Both the position numbers and the translations under genes were made by a program. Shown piece by piece: positions 51,201 through 61,590 of a stretch of 64,000 nt of DNA. Numbering within the stretch: position 1 is the stretch's first letter; each line of letters starts with the position of its first letter. This DNA comes from Calvatia gigantea. Lineage: Eukaryota > Basidiomycota > Agaricomycetes > Agaricales > Lycoperdaceae. The DNA is taken from contig JACAAK010000005.1 of assembly GCA_025093985.1 (NCBI GenBank), forward strand, positions 1,860,001 to 1,924,000. The letters are read 5' to 3'. The notes under the pieces are model-generated. The model had not been told where the DNA came from. It saw only the letters and a list, made by a program, of their open reading frames with translations, and ran no database searches.

Positions 51201-54200
51201 CCCGTAGCTCAGTATAATGCAGTATCGGGCGCTGACGACTACTTCCAAACCGTGGTCATCAATTCTCTCCTTGTTATCCTGAAGGACCAGTCTCTAAGCA
51301 GCCATCACCATACTGTTATTGAAGCCGTCATGTCCATATTCAAGACCCAAGGTTTGAAATGTGTCACATTTCTTCCACAAGTGCGCCATCCTGTCCAGTT
51401 TTTTTTAAATGGCCTAACTTGTCTACGTCCAGATCGTTCCAGCATTTACTACCGTCACTCGCACCTCGGTTGCAAGGCTGCAGGAATTTCACCTCCAGCA
51501 ACTCGCGATTCTTGTGGGCATTATCAAGCAACACGTCCGCAACTATATGCCAGATATCTTTTCCCTGATAACGGAGTTGTGGGAGAATGTCGCTCTGCAA
51601 CTTCCCATCGTTGCCTTAATTGAAGCACTTGGGAAAGCACTTGATGCGGAATTCAAGCCATTCCTACCTACCATTCTTCCCCTAATTCTCAAGGTGTTTG
51701 AAGGCGGGACGCCCGATGACAAGAGAAGCGCTGTGCAAATCAAAGTGTTTGACGCGTTCTTGACCTTCGGTTCAAACATTGAGGAATACCTTCATCTCGT
51801 GATACCAATTATCGTGAAAACGTATGAGCGCGACGGTACCACTCAATTACGCAAGAAGGCCATCCAAACCATCCACGGATTATCACGACGGGTCAATTTC
51901 TCCGACCACGCCTCCCGCATCATCCATCCTCTCGTCAGAGTCTTAGATAATTCAAATACGGAGCTTCGGATTTCTGTGATGGAGACATTATGTTCCCTAA
52001 TGATGCAGTTGGGGGCGGATTTCGCCATTTTCGTCCCAACTATCAACAAGGTATATCGCCCTCATACCGGGGATGCCCCCCTTCTGAGTGCGCTTCTTAG
52101 AGCATCATACGGAACAAAGTTGCATCTCATCCAGTTTACGAGAATATGATCAACAAGCTTTTAAACGGCGAACGTCTCCCACAGGATATGGCTCTCCAGG
52201 ATTCACTGTACGTGTACAATCGTTTGATAAACTCGCATGCTCAAAGGACACAGCGAGCCCAACAAAACACCAGAGTTTTCGGCACCCGCGGAGGCCACCA
52301 AGATGGCTGTGAACCAACAGCACCTGAAACAAGCCTGGGATGTATCTCAAGTCGCCACAAGGGAAGATTGGTTCGAATGGATCCATAGACTGAGTGTGGA
52401 ATTCATGAAGGAATCTCCCTCCCATGCGCTTCGAGCTTGTATGAGCTTGGTAGATATCCATCCTCCCCTTGCTAAGGAGCTCTTCAATGCTGCTTTCCTC
52501 TCCTGCTGGAGCGAGCTATACGACCAATATCAGGTAGGGTTGACAGTTTTCAAAATAAATTCTAGCTCTGACGATGTTGCAGGAGGATCTCGTTCGTTCA
52601 ATTGAGTTCGCTATCACTTCGAATAACGCACCGTCTGAGCTCATCCATCGCTTACTAAACCTGGCTGAATTTATGGAACATGAGGAAAAACCATTACCCA
52701 TAGAGCATCGAACCCTTGGCGAATATGCCATGAAGTATATGGCCTACGCTAAAGCTCTTCACTATAAAGAGCTAGAATATTTCTCTGAAGCCTCACCCGC
52801 CGTCGTGGAGTCTCTGATCTCAATCAACACTCGTCTTCAACAACACGATGCTGCTTGGGGAACTCTTATCACTGCTCGGGAACAATACAACGTCACTAAG
52901 CACGAGGAGTGGTACGAAAGATTGGGTCGCTGGCAAGAAGCCCTTCAAGCATATGAGAAGGCAGCAGAGAACGACCCCCATGACCTCGAGGTTCAATATG
53001 GTCGTATGAAATGCTTACACGCGCTCGGTGAATGGGATCAGCTGGCAGGACGTGTTGGGGAACATTGGGCGACCGCTTCACACGAAGATCGTCGGGAAAT
53101 TGCACCAATGGCAGCAGCAGCAGCATGGTCACTGAACGAGTGGGACGAGATGGAAGACTATATCAACACTATGAAGCCAGATTCCCCGGATAGGGCTTTT
53201 TACCGTGCAATACTCTTCGTTCAGCAAAACCAATTTCCGAAGGCACTGGGACAGATTGCGAAGGCACGGGATTTGTTGGATCCCGAACTTAGCTCGTTTG
53301 TTGGAGACAGCTATGGACGACTGTACAGGCAAGCCCGATGGATTGTGGTCACATTTAACTCGCTGACTAGATTTTTCTTAGTGTGATGGTTCGTGCCCAA
53401 ATGCTGTCAGAGTTGGAAGAGATCATCGCCTTCAAGCAATACGCTGATCAACCCGAGCGACAGCTGACCATGCGAAAGACCTGGCTGAAGAGGTTTGGGT
53501 ATCTAAACATTTTCCTGAGTGTGATTCTGACATGAGCCATAGATTACAAGGTTGTCAGCCCGACGTCGAGGTCTGGCAGAGGATTCTACAGGTTCGGACC
53601 CTGGTTCTAAACCCCGAGGATGACCCCGTCATGTGGATTAAATTCGCCAATCTTTGTCGGAAAAGTGATCGTATGGCCCTCGCGGAGAAGACTATCAATT
53701 CCTTGTTATCACCAGAGAGAGTAAGCCTTTTCGTTGGCCGGGAGAACCTAGAAATGCTGATTCAGTTTAGTATCGCCTCCATGACCATCACACCAAGGCA
53801 CCTCCAAATGTCGTCTATGCCCAGCTTAAGTATATGTGGGCCCAAGGTTCCAAAGAGGAAACCTTGCGATTCTTGCGACAATTCTCGACTCAGCTCTCCC
53901 ATGACCTTCAGCAAGAGACACCTGAACACCCTCACCACCGACCTGGTAGCGTTGTCCCCCGACAAAAGTTGACCGAGTTATCCAAACTTCTTGCTCGTTG
54001 CTACTTCAAACAAGGAGAATGGCAGGCGCAACTTAGTGAAACGTGGAGTTCTGTGAGTCAATGAATACGCTTCGGTCATCTCCGTATTAATGGCACATTT
54101 AGCGAAACACCGAGGACATCCTCCATTCATATTTCCTTGCTACTCATTACGACCAAAATTGGTATAAAGCTTGGCATACTTGGGCCCTGGCCAATTTTGA

Positions 54201-56801
54201 AGTTGTCGGCGAGATGGAAGCCCAAGCTGAAAGTCGTATGGTAGACATACCTGGGGAGGGGATTGCCGCTCACGTTGTTCAAGCGGTTGAAGGTCCGTCT
54301 CGAAATTTATTCACGAGGTCCCAAGTTCACCGCCTTCCAGGATTTTTCCGCTCTATTGCCTTGAGAAATGTTGATGCACTCCAAGATACTTTGCGCCTTC
54401 TCACCCTTTGGTTCAAGTTCGGAGCTCATGATGATGTCAGTAACGCTATGGCAGGTGGGTTTTCCACGGTCGAGGTGGATACGTGGTTGGAAGTTATTCC
54501 ACAAGTGAATACCCTCTCTTTGTTTCGATGGATGTAACTCAAACGGGTTTAGATCATTGCCCGCATCCAAACACCACATAACAATATCCGTCGTAACATC
54601 AGCAATCTCCTTACGGACGTCGGGAAAAACCATCCACAAGCACTCATATATCCTTTGACTGTCGCCTCAAAGTCTTCAAGTATCGCCCGGAAAAATGCTG
54701 CACTTGCCATAATGGACCGCATGGGTGAACATAGCCCGGCGGTTGTGGCCCAGGCAGGTTTTCCGGTCTCATCTCCAAAGACCAGTCTGACTGATAGTAA
54801 ATCTAGGCCCAACTTGTTAGTCAAGAGCTTATCCGTGTTGCCATTCTGTGGCATGAGCTATGGCATGAAGGGCTGGAAGAAGCCTCGCGGTTGTACTTCA
54901 CAGAGAAGAATCCTGACGGAATGATAGCAGCTCTGGAACCGTTGCATGATCTCCTTGAAAAAGTAAGTAGCTCGACCTCCTGAACTGCGAGAAGTGACTA
55001 AACCGCGCACCAGGGCCCACAAACAGCTCGCGAAACTTCGTTCACCCAAGCATTTGGACGCGAACTCCATGAAGCACGTGAAGCATGTCGCCGATTCCGA
55101 ATATATGGTGAAACTGCCGAATTGGATAGAGCTTGGGACATCTACTATGGGGTCAGTAAGGTCTAGGTCGAGAGCCTACCTCCCACTAATGTATGACATT
55201 TCCTATAGGTATTCAAACGCGTTGAAAAGCAATTGCCCCAGCTCACCACCCTGGATCTTCAATACGTATCTCCCCTTCTTCTGAAGGCTCGGAATCTAGA
55301 GCTTGCGGTTCCTGGAACCTATCAAAGCGGCAGACCCATCATCCCCATTCAAAGTTTCGCAACCAAAACGACAGTAATTGCCTCAAAACAGCGACCAAGG
55401 CGATTATCTCTGAAGGGTGATGATGGACGTGACTACCAATATGTCCTCAAAGGTCACGAAGATCTTCGTCAAGACGAACGCGTGATGCAGTTGTTCAGTT
55501 TGGTGAACACACTGCTTTCCGTTGATACAAACAGCTTCAAGCGGCGGTTACATATCCAACGTTACCCAGTGATTCCCCTCGCCCCAAATGCCGGTTTGTT
55601 GGGTTGGGTGCAAGATAGTGACACGTTGCATGTCCTTATCCGTGACTATCGTGATTCCAGGAAGGTTCTCCTCAATATAGAATACCGGTTGATGCTCCAA
55701 GTGTGTTTTCCCATGAAATATACCTCACTTCAGTTTGCTGACCACCTTTCAGATGGCTCCCGATTATGAAAACCTCACCTTGTTGCAGAAGGTCGAAGTC
55801 TTCGAGTATGCCTTGGAGAATACCACCGGTCAAGATCTCTATCGCGTGCTTTGGCTTAAGAGTGCCAATTCCGAGCATTGGTTGGAACGCCGGGCAACGT
55901 ACACCCGATCATTGGCTGTCAACAGCATGGTGGGACACATCCTTGGTTTGGGAGACCGTCACCCTTCCAATCTCTTGTTGGAACGAAGCACCGGAAAGGT
56001 TGTTCATATTGACTTTGGTGACTGTTTCGAAGTTGCCATGCACCGTGAAAAGTTCCCTGAGAAGGTGCCATTCCGATTGACAAGGATGTTAACCCACGCC
56101 ATGGAGGTAAGATAGTCAAAGTGTGGACATATTCACTGCTCACTCTTGACAATAGGTCAGCGGTATTGAGGGAAGCTTCAGAAATACTTGCGAAATCTCC
56201 ATGACAGTGTTGCGAGACAACAAAGAATCCCTAATGGCAGTGCTAGAGGCATTTGTGTACGATCCCCTGATCAACTGGCGATTGATGCAGACTGAGGTTG
56301 AGGGACGACGCAACGAAGGTGAACAAATTCTTCACTAACCTATGGAAGTTTGACCAACGTGTAGAAGCGGACCCTGATCGAGCTGCTGAGCTGGCGCGTG
56401 TAGCCGCCCATCCCCAAGGCCCTTCAAGGAAATTGAAGGCTAACGAGAACGATATCTTCAACGGTTCTTATTTTCCGTTTTCTGATTCGGAGTGTTTTAT
56501 ATTGACGGGACGCTCACTATAGAAGCGCAGGGTGAACCTGGTGCGCAAGAAGTGCGAAACGAACGAGCACTGTTTGTGTTCAATCGTGTCCAGCATAAAC
56601 TGACTGGTACGTGATGCCACAAACTCATTCCATTAAGTTTTGTCAACGTAACGCCAAACGCATCGACTAGGTCGTGACTTTAACCCAGAGATTTCACTAC
56701 CGGCGACAGCACAGGTCGAGAAGCTTATCGACCAAGCGACTGCTCTGGAAAATCTCTGCCAGTGCTTCTCTGGCTGGTGCGCAGTTTTGGTAGATACATA
56801 G
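48211..56801 (+). CDS. TOR: TOR, phosphatidylinositol 3-kinase-related kinase
   Basis: The nutrient-responsive Ser/Thr kinase of TORC1/TORC2, controlling growth and autophagy. It starts [16 protein letters not shown] at 48211 and codes for roughly 2,400 residues over some 25 short introns. HEAT repeats run to about 52.1 kb ([34 protein letters not shown]). The FAT region spans 52.3-54.8 kb ([31 protein letters not shown]). The FRB domain is near 54.85-55.21 kb ([18 protein letters not shown], with the Ser at the rapamycin-contact position, and [10 protein letters not shown]). The kinase domain follows: [29 protein letters not shown] and [19 protein letters not shown] (catalytic and Mg motifs). 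The FATC domain is [15 protein letters not shown]. The family ends in a near-invariant Trp after GWCxF. Here the frame reads VLVDT then TAG, and removing one base near 56784 restores FW and a stop at 56791-56793. Confidence 0.97.
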
Positions 56802-56926
56802 TCGTGGGAATGTTGTGGATCTAGAGATTGTTTGAACACATTCTTGGATAAGAACCGTACACTTTTGTTCGACATTGTAATTCTATACCTTCATATATCA
56901 TCCAACCTCGATTGTATTGCATTGGA

Positions 56927-59671
56927 ATGCCGCGCGGTATCCCAAACGCGAAGAAGGATGAGACCGGGCTTCGTTATACGACGTTCAACGTGCCTTTGTC
57001 GTTAGTTCCTTCCTCTACCATTTCATCGTGTGTACTCATTCAAGAGAAGCGCGAACCCGAAGCATGTCAACTCGACCTATCTGAAGTCTGACACTCAGAC
57101 ACTATGGTCGAGGAACGCGTCTAAGAGACTACGTGAAGGCAACGAGGATTCAGCGGTCCAGCAAGAACCACAGAGGTGCGCGTCCCAGACCCTCTCCAGC
57201 CCGGACGACGGCTTGAAGGGTTTCTTTGGTTTAGACGCGGCTCCCGGGTCATTGTAATACACCCAGGCTCAAGACACCTTCGGATCGGCAAGGCCTCTGA
57301 TATTGTCCCGGTCACCATCTCTTGTGTGATCGCTCGTAAATGCAGAACCACAGCACCCAAAGCCACGCATATATGGGGTGTTGCTCGACCCCGATCGCAG
57401 ATGACTGAAGATGAGATAACGAACCAACGGAAAGATGGAGAAGGGCACACGGGTGACAAGGACCCAGTAAGCGACTCTTCACCTCCAACTCATGAACTCA
57501 CAAACCCTCACGAGTAGTTTGATTCCAAATTAGCAGCCCTTGCAGGCTCTTTAAAGGACAGGATGCGGTTCTTTAAACTGCGAGCGACACCCAATGCAAC
57601 AACGATTTCGACGACGTTTAACAAACAGTTCCAACCCGAAATCATTTCTGAACTGAATGATCCCTTCCGAATAGAATGGGTTAATCACACCTCAACTGAA
57701 GACATACTGGTTGGAGATAAGGTATGTGCACATCCAGACTCATATCAATGCACCCCCGACGATTACCGCCAGGCCCTTCGTGTTGGTGACCCTGAAGACG
57801 CAGGATACGTCGTTCGCCGACCTTTATACAACCGAAATTTCAATTTACGCGATTATCCTTCACTGCAAGTGATCTTGAGTGACTTGGAAGTCATCATACA
57901 AACGGCGTTGTACGAGAAACACGAGCTCCAAAAAGAGGATTATAAGGTTACACCATTTCAGTGTATCTTGGCTTTCGGCTGAGCTGTGTCATAGGATTAC
58001 TCCGTGGTTCTGGTTATTCCAGACCTCTATGATCGAACATACGTTCGTGAATTTATGAACTTATTGGTATCCATGGGTTTCAAGCGGTTCTGTGCCCAGC
58101 AGGTATGCTATCAATGCGGCGACATGAATGTGACGCTGAGAAAAGTCAACAGGAATCTCTTGCCGCTACCTATGGTGCCGGGATGTCAAATGCCTGTGTG
58201 GTTGATATTGGGGCAACCACGACTAGCATCGCATGCGTGGACGAAGGGTTAATTCTCCCTGAGACGAGGTAGGTACTTGCGTTCGCTTGCACTTCTATAC
58301 CCAACGATCCCACATTATAGGCTGAGACTTGGTGTAGGAGGGGATGACATTACAGAGTTTCTGTATGTCCTACTCAGAAGGATAAAACTACCATATCGGG
58401 AGATGGATTTAGTGCGATCTTATGACTGGAACGTCATGGAAGACTTGAAAACACAGATTTGTACTCTGACGGAGGTATGTCATCCTCTGTCCTCTCTAAT
58501 GTCATTCTCACGAACATCTTCAGAGTGATGTGGCAGTCAATCTCTATGGCTTCACGGTCCGAAGACCTGACCACCCGACTGTAAAATATGGTTTCCGTGT
58601 GTACGACGAGGTTATTCTGGCACCAATGGTATATGTTTCGCTTTTTGTTCAGACGCCCTCAGCTGACATGTTTCCCAGTGTTTGTTTGAACCCCGCCTTA
58701 TCGAATTTGAGGCAAAGCGACCTCCTGTCAAGAATACCCCCAAGTCGACCGTCACCGATGAGATCGTCGATCACACCTTGGACCTTATAGTGAGTATTTT
58801 CATCACTACGACATATTTTAAGCCACGGTGAATCTTCCTATTCACAGACTCAAGCCATGGTCATCTCGACCCGACACCTGATGCCTCCACCGGCCGAAAG
58901 CGCGACTGGCAAATCACAACCTTCTACAGCACAGACCTCAGGTAGAGCTTCCATATATTGCCGAACAACTATTTCCCCTGACACCTTTCAAAGGTACCTC
59001 GACACCAGGGAAGCTCGAACCGGAGCAGCCCGCGAATACCAATAGTGCTTCGAGGTCTACTTCACAAACGCCAACGGAAGGTCAAACCGAACCCACTGAA
59101 GAAAATGCGAAAGCTAAACCATCCCCACAAGCACCGGATGCCGTCGCACCAGCAGCTCCTTCTCAATCCCCCGCACCTGTCTACGCGGGTGGCTATAATA
59201 TTGACGTCCCTTTCGAGGCCACCAAATTGCCCTTGGACGTAGCTATATTCAACAGTGTTCGCGCAGCAGGGGATGATCGTATACGTAAATATTTGCAAGC
59301 GGTATTACTTATCGGTGGCACTTCTCATGTTTCTGGAATCGGCCCGGCCCTGGAAAGCAGGTAAGTGGCTCTTGCAAGCAGCCAACCTTGCTACTTACGA
59401 TGACGTTGGCAGGCTACAAGCCATTGCAACCCCCGTTGTATCTGGCATGGAGAAGGTCCAGGTCATTCCACCCCCCAAAGATGTCGATCCCCAAATTTTG
59501 GTTTGGAAGGGTGCTGCGGTTCTGGGAAAGATGGAGAGCGTGTCTGAACTGTGGGTTACGCCCGCGGATTGGGTAACTCTTTCCGCCGCTGTGTGAAATC
59601 AGATGTCTTAACGCTATCTACAGGAAATCTTGGGCATGCGAGGCCTCAAGGAGCGATGCTTCTTTCTTTGA
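56927..59671 (+). CDS. ARP8: ARP8, actin-related subunit of INO80
   Basis: A nuclear actin-related protein that helps INO80 bind and slide nucleosomes. It starts MPRGIPNAKKDETGLRYTTF at 56927. After KHVNSTYLKSDTQTLWSRNASKR an intron (GTGCGC...TTAG) leads to RGSRVIVIHPGSRHLRIGKA, the ARP8 nucleotide-pocket strand, then VIARK. A second intron (GTAAGC...GTAG) leads to FDSKLAALAGSLKDRMRFF. Further ARP8 blocks are VVLVIPDLYDRTYVREFMNLL, MGFKRFCAQQESLAATYGAG, ACVVDIGATTTSIACVDEG, LRLGVGGDDITEFL, APMCLFEPRLIEF, a Pro/Thr/Gln-rich insert, PLDVAIFNSV, YLQAVLLIGGTSHVSGIG and PQILVWKGAAVLGKMESVSELW. It ends GLKERCFFL with TGA 59669-59671. It starts only 125 bases after the TOR stop on the same strand. 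All introns checked keep phase. Confidence 0.93.
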
Positions 59672-59933
59672 GATGCTTCTCGGAATCGTCACATGTCCCA
59701 ATACCTGGCCACTTTTCTAGCACAAAACTTTGTTAGAGACCCGAAGACCGTTTGCTTGTTATTGATTGGGTATCGCTAGGATGTAATTTCTGAAATGAGG
59801 TAACCGAACTTCTTAGATACAAATGTACGATAAAACGACCATGGTTGCGGTTACAGCGGGGCATCATGGCCTGGTTGATGGTAATGTAAAAGTCTATGGT
59901 AAAAGTACATGATTTTGAGTGGGTGATTGATGT

Positions 59934-61079
59934 TCATACCTCAAGTCTCAGCTTGAGCAGAAGAAAATCGTTAGATCCGAGAGTTGTCCAGGATTTGAAG
60001 AGGAGGTTCATTTCCCGTTTTCCATCGCTGGATATGGCCATAAGATAAGAACCACGCAAGGGATCTACAGCTACGCACCTGTCCCTCTTCAGCCACTCAG
60101 TCCGTAGATTTCCTCCATCCCTCCAAGCGTCCAGATCTGCCTCTGGTGAACAATCCCCAGTCTTTGGGATTTCTCTCTTTCGCTTTCGCCCATCTCTGTC
60201 TGGTTCTGATATTCGTAACCCCTCGTGATCCTCTTGCTTTACCGCTGGTGGTGGGGACTGAGCAAGCTTCCCAACCAAAGACTCGACGACTGCAGCGGCC
60301 ACCCGGTTCGGTACAAAAGGAAAGGTGACCACAGAACGGGGAAGACGATCGGGCGTGATCATTAGAACACTACGACAGATAGGACAGTCTACCGCCTCAT
60401 GCCATCCTCCACAAACACGGTGCAGTCTCGAGAAGAACCACTTGAGGATGCAAATGGCACAGAAAGTGTGGCCACATTGGCCAGGGTTTAAGGTATAAGG
60501 ATATGCCATTGTCTCATAGCATCTAAACAGAGGTTAGCCGTAGTCAAGGGACGCATAAGAAGCTAACGTGCAATGCACAAGTAAAATGCTCTTCGAGCTG
60601 ATTCAGTGCGTTCTGGGCCTCCTTCTTTGCCAGTTCCGACAGCTTTGCTGTCGCCTCATCCTCCCTATCTAACAGCGTCTTCATTCTCTCGTCCAGCTGC
60701 TGAGTGCGGAGCAGGCATTCCTGTTCCTTGAATAACAGTGTCTTTTCTCGCTTGGCGAGTTCTGAAGCAGTTATCCGTGAAGATCGTCTGATATTGGGTT
60801 CAACACCCATCATGTCTGTCCGTTCACCACACTCTGTGGCACAAGAATGAGCACCTAATAAAGGTAAACCCTTTTTCGAGGTTTTTCTCCGTTTTGCTGG
60901 CGGCGCTTTAGGGACAACGGAGACACTCTGCCCTGCGCGAGGCAAGCTACGTCAGGCCAAAATGGCGGACGAAAGGTGGGAAAGCCCGTACCCTGGCGGT
61001 TGCTGATCCTGGTAGAACGCCTTGGGGCCGCCAGATCCATCTCCGACGTGGCCGTCGATGATTTAGATGGTCGTGGCAT
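59934..61079 (-). CDS. RING-finger protein, probable E3 ligase
   Basis: An uncharacterised RING protein. The start at 61079 gives MPRPSKSSTATSEMDLAAPR, and an intron (GTACGG...GCAG) leads to GQSVSVVPKAPPAKRRK. There is a Lys/Arg-rich stretch, then a coiled coil (ELAKREKTLLFKEQECLLRT, LLDREDEATAKLSELAKKEA), then the RING: HFTCALCYETMAYPYTLNPG, QCGHTFCAICILKWF, HEAVDCPICRS. The Cys/His spacing is C3HC4. To keep the first Cys pair in phase the intron inside CALCYE must start at GC (GCACGT...TTTAG, about 60571-60523), since the neighbouring GTTAGC donor breaks the frame. After the RING, PFVPNRVAAAVVESLV resembles the end of CHFR-type RING proteins. The 3' end is provisional: GAGGTATGA may be a donor, not the stop. 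Confidence 0.75.
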
Positions 61080-61590
61080 GATGGCAACAGGGAGTGGAAA
61101 GGGTACTCCAGAGAGGCGAATGAGGGGACGACACTTTCCCAGGTCCGACGATAGGGGCATTCTATTCTTGCCTTCAGGTCACGTGCAATCCTCCTCTTTT
61201 TCTTAATGAGACCCCTCCAGGTCTTACTGTATGTCTTCCGAATGTTTTCAACACTTCCCATTAACTTTTTGTTCAGCATACCCCATTTATCCTGAACTTC
61301 ACCATCATCCGAAAGTGTCACTAATTGAGTTCGATTCCGGCGGAACCACTACCAGACCCCAAAATGGACGGCAAGTGAAGCCCCCTTGAAGACGGGATTC
61401 ATGTTGGTCCGTTTATGATACCTACCATCATTTCTACTCCTTTCCGTGTTAACCTGTTATACATTCTACAAGGTCCCCCCTGCCCATCCCTTATGAAGCT
61501 GCCCGTTCACATCCGATGCGCAGGGAACTTGATTGGTAGCCCCCCCTGGTCGTGATACGTCGCCTGCCTTACGATGTTCTATAACTCCGC
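61080..61590. other. divergent upstream region of the RING gene
   Basis: Presumed promoter of the RING gene. A minus-strand frame at about 61321-61080 (MTLSDDGEVQDKWGMLNKK, then a Lys/Arg-rich run) is protein-like and could be a short upstream frame or an alternative first exon, but I cannot join it to the RING protein with confidence. Confidence 0.35.

Noticed and set aside
56298..56345. Apparent frame break in TOR after the kinase domain
   Set aside because: A 46-base intron (GTGAAC...GTGTAG) restores phase and gives [18 protein letters not shown].
57176..57240. Apparent frame break in ARP8 before RGSRVIVIHPGS
   Set aside because: A 59-base intron ending TTTGGTTTAG gives a continuous frame with the expected ARP8 sequence.
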